Assembly (NCBI GenBank): GCA_002389705.1
Contig: DGQJ01000407.1
Coordinates: 15,497 to 25,377, forward strand
DNA: 9,881 bases
DNA from: Bacteroidales bacterium UBA4417
GTDB lineage: Bacteria > Bacteroidota > Bacteroidia > Bacteroidales > UBA4417
Reading direction: 5' to 3'
Under the pieces are notes generated by a model. The model made no database searches. It was not told the DNA's origin and worked only from the letters and a program-made list of their open reading frames with translations. The position numbers and the translations under genes were made by a program. Positions within the stretch are counted from its first letter, which is position 1. Each line of letters opens with the position of its first letter. Of the stretch, positions 1 to 8,105 are shown in pieces.

Positions 1-585
1 GACTGCAAAGTGCGCAAGGTGAAAACCTTTACCGAAAAGCCTAACCACGCATTGGCAGAGTCATTCCTGCAAAGCGGTGATTTCCTGTGGAATGCCGGTA
101 TTTTTATCTGGTCGATTAAAAGCATTTTAAAAGCTTTCGAAATGTATCTGCCTGACCTGAACAGCCTTTTCAAAGAAGGAACGGATATGTACTATACCGA
201 TTCCGAAGCCGCATATATCGAAAGTGCTTACACGGTTTGTAAAAGTATTTCGATAGACTACGGGGTGATGGAAAAAGCGGATAATGTTTTTGTGCTGGCT
301 GCCGATATCGGGTGGAGTGACCTGGGTACCTGGGGCTCGCTGTACGACACTTCCGTTAAAAATGACGACGGAAATGCCATTATCGGCGCAAAGCCGTTGA
401 TTTACAACGCGCACAATTGTATCATTAACCTGCCTTCGGGAAGGGTTGCCGTTATTCAGGGAATGGACGACATGATTGTTGTTGAAGACAATGGCATATT
501 GCTGATATGCAAACGAAACGATGAGCAGAATATTCGGGGCTATGTTGATGCTGTCCGGAATGAAAAAGGTGAAAAATACGTTTAA
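1..585 (+). CDS. Mannose-1-phosphate guanylyltransferase (GDP-mannose pyrophosphorylase), C-terminal part, 5' end outside window
   Basis: The enzyme family makes GDP-mannose and pyrophosphate from mannose 1-phosphate and GTP in the cytoplasm, supplying mannose, fucose or rhamnose-type sugars for surface polysaccharides. The frame is open from base 1, so the gene starts upstream. The GTG at 10 is internal, not a start. Visible family marks are the FTEKP active-site motif close to the window start, followed by SGDFLWNAGIFIW, then SIDYGVMEKA and the DIGWSDLGTWGSLY block. The end (GRVAVIQGMDDMIVVEDNG) matches the C-terminal strands of the ManC/ManB-type enzymes. About 195 residues are present. 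Family members have about 350-360, so roughly the first 160, including the nucleotide-binding GxGxR loop, are missing from view. There is no C-terminal isomerase domain, so this is the short monofunctional form. Family assignment is confident; the gene symbol is left open. Confidence 0.93.
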   Translation, partial: DCKVRKVKTFTEKPNHALAESFLQSGDFLWNAGIFIWSIKSILKAFEMYLPDLNSLFKEGTDMYYTDSEAAYIESAYTVCKSISIDYGVMEKADNVFVLAADIGWSDLGTWGSLYDTSVKNDDGNAIIGAKPLIYNAHNCIINLPSGRVAVIQGMDDMIVVEDNGILLICKRNDEQNIRGYVDAVRNEKGEKYV

Positions 586-783
586 CTGAACACCAGGTTT
601 ACAAACAATAAAAATCCTTTGGTGAAATAATTTTACAATAAGTATAACGGGATACAACCAAATACTGGTAAGCCTTCCCATTATCTTATTTCAGTTTCAT
701 GTGAGGATTTAAATTTCGCGGCCAATAACCGTTTAAAAAGAAACAACGAATCAACCAAACCAAAAACTGAAAATAGAATTACT

Positions 784-2937
784 ATGAAAAAAGTAACAGT
801 AGCATTATTTGCGCTCCTCGCTTTACTCACATTCCAGGTGCGTGCCGACGAAGGCATGTGGCTTCCGTTGTTTATCCAGCGTCTCAACTATGTTGATATG
901 CAGAAGGAAGGCCTCCATCTTACAGCCGAAGAAATTTACAGCATCAATCATTCGAGTCTGAAAGATGCCATCATTATTTTTGGTGGCGGCTGCACCGGCG
1001 AAATTGTATCGCCCAACGGCTTAATTTTCACAAACCACCACTGTGGTTATGGCGCTATACAATCGCACAGCACCGTTGAGCACGACTACCTGACCAATGG
1101 TTTCTGGGCTACCCGTTACGAGGAAGAGCTCCCTACTCCGGGGCTCTCGGTTCGTTTCCTGGTAAGTATTCAGGACGTTACGACCGCAGTGCTCGAAGGG
1201 GTTACTCCGGCTATGACTGAAGCCCAGCGAGCTGCAAAGATCAGGGAAAACACAAAAAAAATTGAAGCCGTCAATACCAAAGGAACCCAGTACGAAGCAC
1301 GTACAACTTCATTTTTTAACGGTAACGAATATTACCTTTTCCTTTACGAAGCTTACAAAGATGTCCGGCTGGTTGGAACTCCCCCGAACTCGATCGGTAA
1401 ATTTGGTGCCGATACCGATAACTGGATGTGGCCCAGGCATACCGGCGACTTTTCAGTGTTTCGTGTATATGCGAACCGCGATAATAAACCCGCTGAATAT
1501 GCCGCTGATAACGTGCCCCTGAAATCGAAAAAATTCCTTCCGGTATCCATCAAGGAGAAAAAAATCGGCGACTATGCCATGATTATGGGATATCCCGGCA
1601 GAACCGACCGTTATGCTACTTCCTACACCATTAACTGGGCCTTGGAGAAAAACAATCCCATGGTTGTAAAAATCCGTACCAAAAAACTGGATATTCTCCG
1701 CGAAGATATGGCAGCCGATGCCAAGGTTCGCATTCAATACTCTTCGAAATTTGCAGGATCAGCCAACTACTGGAAGTTTTATATCGGTCAGAACAAAGGA
1801 TTAAAACAACTCCGTGTTTACGACCGCAAAAAAGAACTCGAGAAACAATTTGAAACCTGGGTAGCTGTTGATAAAGATCGCACGGCTAAATATGGCGAAG
1901 CGCTCAAGGACATAGCTCTTGCTTACGAAACAATAAACACCTACGAGGCTGCAGTACGTTACAATGCCGAAGCTGTAAATGGCGGCTGCGAGATTATTTC
2001 GTTTTCACGCCGGTTTAACAGGCTTGCAGAAGAATTGGCTAAGCCAAATCCCGATCAACAGCAGGTTAAAAAATTAGCCGAACAGTTAAAAGAGGCATCC
2101 GAAAAATACTTCAAGGATTATAACATGCCTACCGACGTTAAAATGCTGGCAGCCATGCTCGATCTTTATTATAACGACGTACCAAAGAATATGCAGCCTG
2201 CCTACCTGGCCAAGATGAACCAGAAATATAAGGGCGACTTTAAAGCGTATTCAGATGCACTTTTTGCAAAAACCATTTTTGGCAGCAAAGAAAAAGTGGA
2301 TATGTTCCTGGCCGAACCTAAGTTAAAAACCCTGCAGAAAGATCCGGTGTGGCCGCTGCAGGCAGCTTTCATGGCTAATGCCGATGTGATCGACAGCCTT
2401 GTCGGACCTTCGAATGAACTGCTGGCCAAAGGCCGCAGGTTATTTGTTGCCGGCTTACGCGAAATGCAAACCGACCGTACTTTTTACCCCGACGCCAACA
2501 GCACCATGCGCTTAACATATGGTAAAGTGCTTGATTACAGCCCTGCCGATGCCGTTGATTATAACTACGTGACTACACTGGATGGTATTATGGCCAAGGA
2601 AGATCCTTCGAACCCCGAATTTGTGGTTCCCGAAAAACTCAAAGAACTTTACAAAGCCAAAGACTATGGACGTTATGGCGAAAACGGCAAAATGGTTGTT
2701 GCGTTTCTTACCAACAACGACATTACCGGTGGTAACTCAGGAAGCCCGGTACTCAATGGCAATGGCGAGCTTATAGGGCTTGCATTCGATGGCAACTGGG
2801 AAGCCATGAGCGGCAATTACGCGTTCGAACCAAACCTGCAGCGTACTATCTGCGTTGACGCCAGGTACGTGCTTTTTGTAATCGAGAAATTTGCCGGAGC
2901 CACCAACATCATCAAAGAACTTGATATCCGCAATTAA
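784..2937 (+). CDS. Secreted S46 family dipeptidyl-peptidase, DPP7 type
   Basis: S46 enzymes are chymotrypsin-fold serine exopeptidases that release dipeptides from peptide N-termini in the periplasm or at the surface, feeding amino-acid-fermenting bacteria. The 717-residue length is normal for the family. A signal peptide covers residues 1-21 (basic MKK, hydrophobic core, VRA|DEG), and the mature start DEGMWLP is a family hallmark. The catalytic triad can be placed at His86 (in NHHCGYG), Asp222 (in HTGDF) and Ser652 (in GGNSGSP). A helical region inserted between the two barrels covers roughly residues 300-570. The position 18 residues after the nucleophile is Gly670 (FDGNWEAMSG). By family knowledge Gly there marks DPP7-type enzymes that prefer hydrophobic P1 residues, whereas DPP11 has Arg and prefers Asp/Glu. 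ATG 784 is chosen because it gives the signal peptide. The next gene follows after 35 bp, so co-transcription is likely. Substrate preference is inferred. Confidence 0.95.
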   Translation: MKKVTVALFALLALLTFQVRADEGMWLPLFIQRLNYVDMQKEGLHLTAEEIYSINHSSLKDAIIIFGGGCTGEIVSPNGLIFTNHHCGYGAIQSHSTVEHDYLTNGFWATRYEEELPTPGLSVRFLVSIQDVTTAVLEGVTPAMTEAQRAAKIRENTKKIEAVNTKGTQYEARTTSFFNGNEYYLFLYEAYKDVRLVGTPPNSIGKFGADTDNWMWPRHTGDFSVFRVYANRDNKPAEYAADNVPLKSKKFLPVSIKEKKIGDYAMIMGYPGRTDRYATSYTINWALEKNNPMVVKIRTKKLDILREDMAADAKVRIQYSSKFAGSANYWKFYIGQNKGLKQLRVYDRKKELEKQFETWVAVDKDRTAKYGEALKDIALAYETINTYEAAVRYNAEAVNGGCEIISFSRRFNRLAEELAKPNPDQQQVKKLAEQLKEASEKYFKDYNMPTDVKMLAAMLDLYYNDVPKNMQPAYLAKMNQKYKGDFKAYSDALFAKTIFGSKEKVDMFLAEPKLKTLQKDPVWPLQAAFMANADVIDSLVGPSNELLAKGRRLFVAGLREMQTDRTFYPDANSTMRLTYGKVLDYSPADAVDYNYVTTLDGIMAKEDPSNPEFVVPEKLKELYKAKDYGRYGENGKMVVAFLTNNDITGGNSGSPVLNGNGELIGLAFDGNWEAMSGNYAFEPNLQRTICVDARYVLFVIEKFAGATNIIKELDIRN

Positions 2938-2972
2938 CCCGATTTTTTATCAATAAATCATTTCAAATACAA

Positions 2973-4178
2973 ATGAAAAAAATCCTCTTCAAAACAGCGC
3001 TTCTATCATTGGTAATTACCGGGGCGCTGACCTCGTGTAACAATAAAGCTGAAGATACGCCTGAGCAATTCGCGCGTGGCGGCAACAACCTCACCATGAC
3101 CGACGACGGAAACCTGGTGATTGCCGGGTATAATACATCGTCAACTCATGGTTACCAGGCAGCTTTAGTTAAAGTTAACACTACTACAGGCGACACCATT
3201 TGGTCAAAGATGTATGGCGGATCGTATTCCGATGCATTTTTCAATGTGATCAGATCAAGGAAAAATGATGGAGGTTATGTAGCCACCGGTTTTTCGAACA
3301 AAGCCAACGGGGGTTCTCCATCCTTGTTGATAGTGATGGCTGATGCTGCTGGTAAACAGTCGAAATTTTTAACCTATGCCAGTAATTCATATTCGGAAGG
3401 CATGAGCATAGTTTCCAATGCCGACAGCGGTTACCTTGTAGGAGGATTTATTCAGAAAGGCAGTGCTTCCGACAGGGATTTGTACCTGTTGCGCCTGCGC
3501 GACGATGGCACGGTGATTTGGGAAAAATCAATCGGAGCAAAAAGTACCAACAATTACGATAAAGTGAACGACGCTATTTATGGCATTGTTGCTGATCCAG
3601 CAGGTGGCTACTACCTTACAGGTTCAATCAACGGAGGATATAACATGGAAGACGGTAAAATTTTCCTGATGAAAGTTTCCGCCAATGGTGATAGCCTCTG
3701 GACAAAAACCTATGGTTCCGGTTTCGGGTATTCACTTACGTTAACCTCCGATGGCGGAATTGCGATCAGCGGGTCGGTGATCAATGCCACCAGCCAGGAT
3801 GCCTTTTTGCTTAAAACCGATAAAAGCGGTAATTTATTATGGCCTGCTGCCAAAACATTCGGCAGCACAGGTTACCAGTATGGCGCATCTATGATTCAGA
3901 CTTCCGATGGCGGGTTTGCATTTACGGGTATAAGTGAAGAGAGTAACGGGTTTGGACTGCACGATGTTTACTTTGTCCGCACCAATGCATCAGGCGATAA
4001 AACCTGGGAAAAAGTGTACGGCGGATCCGATAACGACCAGGGATACGGGCTTGTGCAAGGCAGTGATGATAATTTTTACATCACCGGGCTCACAAACTCG
4101 GGTGGAAGTTATATTTTCCTGAACAAGGTTGACAATAGCGGTGCCCAGGTTGCCGGATGGCCAAAAAATATCAGGTAA
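2973..4178 (+). CDS. Lipoprotein with seven beta-propeller-type repeats, function unknown
   Basis: The 401-residue product has a lipoprotein signal ending in LTSC with the lipidated Cys at 22, followed by a short polar linker (NNKAEDTPE) whose acidic residues could favour surface export; that is inference. From residue 40 to the end I count seven degenerate repeats of about 45-60 residues. Each is built like SDGGFAFTG - variable loop - DVYFVRTNASGD - W-K-YGG-, the pattern of propeller repeats common in Bacteroidota secreted proteins. Examples are YGGSYSDAFF, NDGGYVATG, TSDGGIAISG and TSDGGFAFTG. Seven repeats would fit a single seven-bladed propeller. No catalytic motif is visible, so a binding or scaffold role is more likely than an enzyme, but this is not demonstrated. 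It lies 35 bp behind the S46 peptidase, probably in the same transcript, and is followed by a strong hairpin. Confidence 0.85.
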   Translation: MKKILFKTALLSLVITGALTSCNNKAEDTPEQFARGGNNLTMTDDGNLVIAGYNTSSTHGYQAALVKVNTTTGDTIWSKMYGGSYSDAFFNVIRSRKNDGGYVATGFSNKANGGSPSLLIVMADAAGKQSKFLTYASNSYSEGMSIVSNADSGYLVGGFIQKGSASDRDLYLLRLRDDGTVIWEKSIGAKSTNNYDKVNDAIYGIVADPAGGYYLTGSINGGYNMEDGKIFLMKVSANGDSLWTKTYGSGFGYSLTLTSDGGIAISGSVINATSQDAFLLKTDKSGNLLWPAAKTFGSTGYQYGASMIQTSDGGFAFTGISEESNGFGLHDVYFVRTNASGDKTWEKVYGGSDNDQGYGLVQGSDDNFYITGLTNSGGSYIFLNKVDNSGAQVAGWPKNIR

Positions 4179-4246
4179 AAACTCAATTTACCAATTTTTT
4201 GAGTATGCCGCTACCGGTTAAAGTGCAGCCAGTAGATTGAATACAA

Positions 4247-4278
4247 GTGAAGGCTGCCCGCCACAGGGCAGCCTTCAC
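4247..4278 (+). terminator. Strong intergenic hairpin, candidate terminator
   Basis: A perfect 13-bp GC-rich stem (GTGAAGGCTGCCC at 4247-4259 pairing with 4266-4278) encloses the 6-nt loop GCCACA. It begins 69 nt after the stop of the propeller lipoprotein and 178 nt before the next start, so it probably separates two transcription units. The run after the stem (GCATTTAAGG) has only three Ts, so the usual U-tract is weak. It could instead be an mRNA-stabilising 3' hairpin. The stem is certain, the terminator role is inferred. Confidence 0.7.
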
Positions 4279-4388
4279 GCATTTAAGGGAAGTTGTTTTT
4301 CGGTTTGTGAGCCCGCGGTATGCCAAGTAATCTGAACCGGAATCCCTGCATCCATTGCCGGGCACTCCGATATTGGCTAAAAATTCAG

Positions 4389-4396
4389 TATTTTTG
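4389..4396 (+). promoter_or_regulatory. Candidate Bacteroidota -7 promoter box
   Basis: TATTTTTG matches all six fixed positions of the Bacteroidota -7 consensus TAnnTTTG. It lies 60 nt before the start of the Omp85-like gene and downstream of the 4247 hairpin, where a promoter is expected. The nearest upstream TTG (4373-4375) leaves a spacer of only 13 nt, shorter than the usual spacing, so the -33 element is not convincing and the site rests on one box plus its position. Confidence 0.35.
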
Positions 4397-4456
4397 TAAA
4401 TTAAGAGTATTGTCCAGCCAAAAAAGCTTTCATTCGTAGCAACCTGATTTCACCTG

Positions 4457-6283
4457 ATGTTATCCCGGAAAATCATATTCATATTGATACTGACTGTTTT
4501 TTCAGCCAGTGTTGCAGCAGCGCAGGATATTCCTGATACTATGGCGGACGGGGTATATAAAAAGATTGAAAAATATTCTTCCCAAAGAGGATTTACATCA
4601 GCACTGCATAGCCTCCTGCTACGCCCGGTTATTGAAACGGCCACCCCTGAACTGGTGGCGCCAGCAAACCATACTGTGTCAGTGTATACCGGGCTTGAGG
4701 GGAAAATTATCCGGAATATTCAGATTACAACACTCGATCCCTTCGGGTATTCACTTTTTGATACCACCGCGCATCCAAGGAGTTTACTCGAAAAAAGCGG
4801 TAACTGGCTTCATATCAAATCCCAGCAGTTTGCCATTCGAAATCAGTTGTTAATCCATCGTAACGACCGCTTCGATTCGTTGCTGGTGAAAGAATCGGAA
4901 CGTTTGATCCGAAGCCAGAGTTATATTAACGATGTTACTATTTCAGCCGTACCTGTCGGCGGTAACTCCGATTCTGTTGATATTTTTATACGTGCCACCG
5001 ATTTATGGAGTATTATTCCCGATGGCTCCCTTTCGGACGAGCGGATTAATATCAAACTCTCTGATAAAAACCTTGGCGGATCCGGGCACACCTACTCGGT
5101 TTCAGGAACCAAGAATTACCTGAACGGGAATAATTCATTCTCAACCTACTATTTCGTTCCAAATATCAGGAACACCTATGTCAGCACCCGTTTCTTTTAT
5201 GCTGTCGACGAAAGCAAGAACTATATACATGGTGTGAACATCGACAGGCCTTTCTATTCGCCGGTAGCCAGCTGGGCTGGTGGTGCGTTAATATCGCAGC
5301 AAAAACAACCCGGTTGGATTTATAAAAACGATACCACCCGTTTGTATTTAACCTCAAGGTACAATATACAGGATTACTGGGCTGCTGCCGCCTGGCAGGT
5401 TTTCAGGGGCCGATCTGTTACCGACCGGACTACTAAAATGATTTTTTCGGCACGTTTGCTCGATGTAAAATTTCTCGAAAAGCCCCTGGAACAACCCGAA
5501 TTGCTTGATTATTATACCAGTGAGAGGTTCTACCTGTCAGGACTTGGTATTTCGAGCCGTAAATATGTAAAACAAAGTTACATTTTCAGGTTTGGAGCTA
5601 CCGAAGATGTGCCTGTGGGCATCACTTACGGGGTTGTGCTGGGATATCAGGTGAAGAACCGCGAACGCTGGTACTGGGGACTTCATTATTCGTGGGGAAA
5701 TTTTTTTAAATGGGGATATTTCTCAACACATGCCGAATATGGTGCTTTTGTAAAACCAAACGCTTCGACGGAAGCTGCCTTAAACCTGGAACTTAATTAT
5801 TTTTCGGGACTGTTCAGCATTGGCAACTGGAAATTCAGGCAGTTTGTAAAACCTGTGTTAACCATCGGTTTCAACCGGCCTTCCTACGATCGGCTGACCC
5901 TGAATGATGGCTTCGGGCTGAATGGTTTTAACAGCGATAAATTATCGGGAACACGCCGGTTTATGATCATTATTCAAACCCAGTCGTACGCGCCATGGAG
6001 TGTGCTTGGCTTCCGGTTTGGTCCTTACCTGAATTTTGGTTTCGGTATGCTGGGTAACGAAAACTCTGGTTTCAGCCACAACCGCATGTATCCGCAGTTT
6101 GGCTTTGGCGTGCTGATCCGGAACGATTATCTGGTGGTAAAAAACTTGCAGATTTCGTTTGCCTATTATCCCTCAGTTCCCGGTAACGGTGATAATGTGA
6201 TTAAAATGAACCCCTTCAGAACCACTGACTTTGGTTTCCAGGACTTCGTGATTGGTAAACCTGCCGCCATTGATTTTCATTAA
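4457..6283 (+). CDS. Short Omp85-superfamily (BamA/TamA-like) outer-membrane protein
   Basis: Omp85 proteins are outer-membrane barrels preceded by periplasmic POTRA domains, and they insert or move proteins across the outer membrane. The 608-residue product has a signal peptide (MLSRKIIFILILTVF..., junction near AAAQ, residues 20-23). Residues about 74-180 look POTRA-like: GKIIRNIQITTLDPFG, then FDSLLVKESERLIRSQSYIN and DSVDIFIRATDLW. From about residue 190, LSDKNLGGSGHTYSVSG opens an aromatic-rich series of amphipathic strands running to the C-terminus, as in TamA-type barrels. There is room for only one or two POTRA domains, compared with five in BamA and three in TamA, so this is a small accessory member rather than the essential BamA. 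The expected late (V)RGF/Y motif reads GLNGF at 487-491, with Asn489 in place of the conserved Arg. It is followed 46 bp later by a secreted propeller-like gene, probably in one operon. The superfamily is fairly sure; the cargo is unknown. Confidence 0.8.
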   Translation: MLSRKIIFILILTVFSASVAAAQDIPDTMADGVYKKIEKYSSQRGFTSALHSLLLRPVIETATPELVAPANHTVSVYTGLEGKIIRNIQITTLDPFGYSLFDTTAHPRSLLEKSGNWLHIKSQQFAIRNQLLIHRNDRFDSLLVKESERLIRSQSYINDVTISAVPVGGNSDSVDIFIRATDLWSIIPDGSLSDERINIKLSDKNLGGSGHTYSVSGTKNYLNGNNSFSTYYFVPNIRNTYVSTRFFYAVDESKNYIHGVNIDRPFYSPVASWAGGALISQQKQPGWIYKNDTTRLYLTSRYNIQDYWAAAAWQVFRGRSVTDRTTKMIFSARLLDVKFLEKPLEQPELLDYYTSERFYLSGLGISSRKYVKQSYIFRFGATEDVPVGITYGVVLGYQVKNRERWYWGLHYSWGNFFKWGYFSTHAEYGAFVKPNASTEAALNLELNYFSGLFSIGNWKFRQFVKPVLTIGFNRPSYDRLTLNDGFGLNGFNSDKLSGTRRFMIIIQTQSYAPWSVLGFRFGPYLNFGFGMLGNENSGFSHNRMYPQFGFGVLIRNDYLVVKNLQISFAYYPSVPGNGDNVIKMNPFRTTDFGFQDFVIGKPAAIDFH

Positions 6284-6329
6284 ACTGCATTTGTATTGTT
6301 ATATCCAAATCGTTCTACAGGTTAAATAT

Positions 6330-7304
6330 ATGATCAAATTGCGCGCCCTCATTTTGCTGATTTTTGTGTTTGGCGGCCTGCACCGGGTTGCGGCACAGCA
6401 GGATACAGCGCGTATACTTTCCGGAAATGTTAATGATGCCCGCGGCGGGCAGGAGGGAAGAGTAAAAAAACACCCGAAGCCTCAGCTTGTAGCCAAATTG
6501 CCCCAGGCACTCAACGAAACCTCGGGACTGGTATACGCTGGCGGGCAGCTTTGGACGATAAATGACGGTGGTAACGAGCCGGCTCTATACCGCATTGATA
6601 CAGCCATCGGCAGCGTTATGCGCAAGGTTATGGTAAGTAATGCCGGAAATATCGATTGGGAAAGTCTTACGCAGGACGATTCCTGTATTTATGTCGGCGA
6701 TTTTGGCAACAATTACGGCAACCGCAAAAATCTCCGGATAATAAAAATTTCAAAACACATTCTCCTGAACCCGGCGAACGATTCGGTGCAGGCAGGAACA
6801 ATTTCATTTACTTACGCCGACCAGGTTGATGTTTCTTCCGGGCTCAACAAAACCAATTTCGACTGCGAAGCTTTTTTTTATTACGATGATTCGCTTCATC
6901 TTTTCAGCAAAAACTGGACAGATCAGCAAACGCGGCACTATATACTTCCGGCTGCTGAAGGCAAATACCAGGCATACCCGATCGAAACCTTTAATGCCGA
7001 CGGGCTCATTACCGATGCTGCCTTCAACAAAAACGGAGAAATTGTATTGCTGGGATATAAAAATACGGGATATAGTTTCTGGAACTGTTTTCTTTGGATA
7101 TTTGAGGATGCCGGCAATGGTCGTCTTTCCGGGAAAAATCATACCCGCGTTGAACTGGGTTCAGCGTTGAACCTTGGCCAGGCCGAGGGATTGGCATTTG
7201 GTGAAGCCGGAAAGTTATGGATTTCGTCCGAACGAATTTCGCCAGGCTGGGTAAATCTTCCGGCAAGGCTGTTTAAGGTTGATTTAAGTAAATTCTCCCG
7301 ATAG
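6330..7304 (+). CDS. Secreted propeller-like protein of unknown function
   Basis: The ATG at 6330 is chosen over the in-frame ATG at 6252. It gives a clean signal peptide (MIKLRALILLIFVFGG..., junction near VAAQQ) and a 46-bp gap, whereas 6252 would overlap the preceding gene and add a hydrophobic stretch without a signal pattern. The product is 324 residues. Regularly spaced acidic or Asn-rich motifs are visible: NETSGLVY, then LWTINDGGNEPALY (N78, D79), DWESL (109-113), IYVGDFGNN (D124), FDCEAFFYYDD (D178, E180) and AEGLAFG (E286). The spacing and the alternation of short strands suggest a propeller similar to SdiA-regulated or phytase-esterase-like families, with motifs that could line a metal or ligand site at the central channel. 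That assignment is inference from pattern only. No C-terminal sorting domain is evident, so the product is expected to be periplasmic or secreted. It probably shares a transcript with the Omp85-like gene. Confidence 0.75.
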   Translation: MIKLRALILLIFVFGGLHRVAAQQDTARILSGNVNDARGGQEGRVKKHPKPQLVAKLPQALNETSGLVYAGGQLWTINDGGNEPALYRIDTAIGSVMRKVMVSNAGNIDWESLTQDDSCIYVGDFGNNYGNRKNLRIIKISKHILLNPANDSVQAGTISFTYADQVDVSSGLNKTNFDCEAFFYYDDSLHLFSKNWTDQQTRHYILPAAEGKYQAYPIETFNADGLITDAAFNKNGEIVLLGYKNTGYSFWNCFLWIFEDAGNGRLSGKNHTRVELGSALNLGQAEGLAFGEAGKLWISSERISPGWVNLPARLFKVDLSKFSR

Positions 7305-7455
7305 CCACTTCGAAATGAATAATTGCATCACTAGAACTAAAGTACTTTTATGCTTAAGAATTCAGGTTTTACTTTTTTTTGTAGCTTTACCGGTTAAACA
7401 ATTTTTCCCGGCAGGTTTGTCAGGATTTTAATGCTTTACTTTTTATAACCGTACC

Positions 7456-8034
7456 ATGAAAAAACTATTTATTGCGTTATGCATATTGGCAGCAGGCTGC
7501 ACATCAACTTCAATTATGAACAGCTGGAAAGCACCTGGCGAAACCCTTACACCCAAAGAGTATAAAAAAGTAATGGTTGTCGCCTATGTGAAAGATACAA
7601 AAGCACGTAAACAGGTTGAAGACCAACTGGCAAAGTTCAATAAAACATTCGTACAGTCGTATATTGAATTTTCGGGCGAACAAATCATGAAGGACTCAGC
7701 CATAATTAAGAAACAGGCTAAGGAGAAAGGCTATGATGGTGTGATTGTTATGAAACTGATAACAACCAAGGCCAAGAGTACTTATGTTGCCGGTGGTGTA
7801 AATCCGGCCTACAGCAACCAGATATTTTACTACAACGATTATTACAAATCTTCATCGTATGCCACGGATATGGAATATGTAATTGCCACTAATATTTATT
7901 CGCTCACAAAGGATAAACTTGTCTGGTCGGGCGTTACTGCCTCAACCAATGCCAAGAAACTTGATAAGCTTGTGAAAGGCATTGCTAAAGAGGTTGCCTA
8001 CCAGGTACGGGAAGACAAACTGATAGTCGACTAA
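7456..8034 (+). CDS. Small putative lipoprotein, function unknown
   Basis: The 192-residue product starts with a short lipoprotein signal (MKKLFIALCILAAGC, Cys15 in the LAAGC lipobox). No cluster of acidic residues follows the Cys (CTSTSIMNSW), so an inner-leaflet, periplasm-facing position is more likely than surface display. The mature part opens with SWKAPGETL, then a beta strand KVMVVAYV, a charged helix rich in Lys, Glu and Gln (about residues 48-65), and a second alpha/beta portion with YDGVIVMKL and a Tyr-rich loop (YSNQIFYYNDYYKSS). A final strand and helix include DKLVWSGVTAS. The layout, a short strand followed by a helix and a later W-S-G strand, recalls small envelope lipoproteins of the DUF4136-like kind, but I cannot assign a family. 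It stands alone, 151 bp after the preceding gene and 71 bp before the next. Confidence 0.8.
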   Translation: MKKLFIALCILAAGCTSTSIMNSWKAPGETLTPKEYKKVMVVAYVKDTKARKQVEDQLAKFNKTFVQSYIEFSGEQIMKDSAIIKKQAKEKGYDGVIVMKLITTKAKSTYVAGGVNPAYSNQIFYYNDYYKSSSYATDMEYVIATNIYSLTKDKLVWSGVTASTNAKKLDKLVKGIAKEVAYQVREDKLIVD

Positions 8035-8105
8035 ACTTTTCAAACAGCTTTTTAACTTAATTCAAACCTGTCAGGATTAACTATTTAGAAAAAAATACAG
8101 GTAGA

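Noticed and set aside
591..624. Inverted repeat CACCA...TGGTG after the mannose-1-phosphate guanylyltransferase gene as a terminator
   Set aside because: It has only 5 bp with a 24-nt loop and no T-tract, which is too weak to support.
127..681. Long minus-strand frame opposite the mannose-1-phosphate guanylyltransferase gene
   Set aside because: It is antisense to a well-supported gene with clear family motifs, and its own product shows no recognisable domain.
6252..6329. Upstream in-frame ATG at 6252 as the start of the propeller-like protein
   Set aside because: It would overlap the end of the Omp85-like gene by 32 bp and bury the clean signal peptide that begins at 6330.
7323..7350. TTG (7323) and TACTTTTA (7343) as a promoter for the small lipoprotein gene
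   Set aside because: The last position of the -7 box does not match, the 17-nt spacing is short, and in AT-rich DNA such matches are expected by chance.
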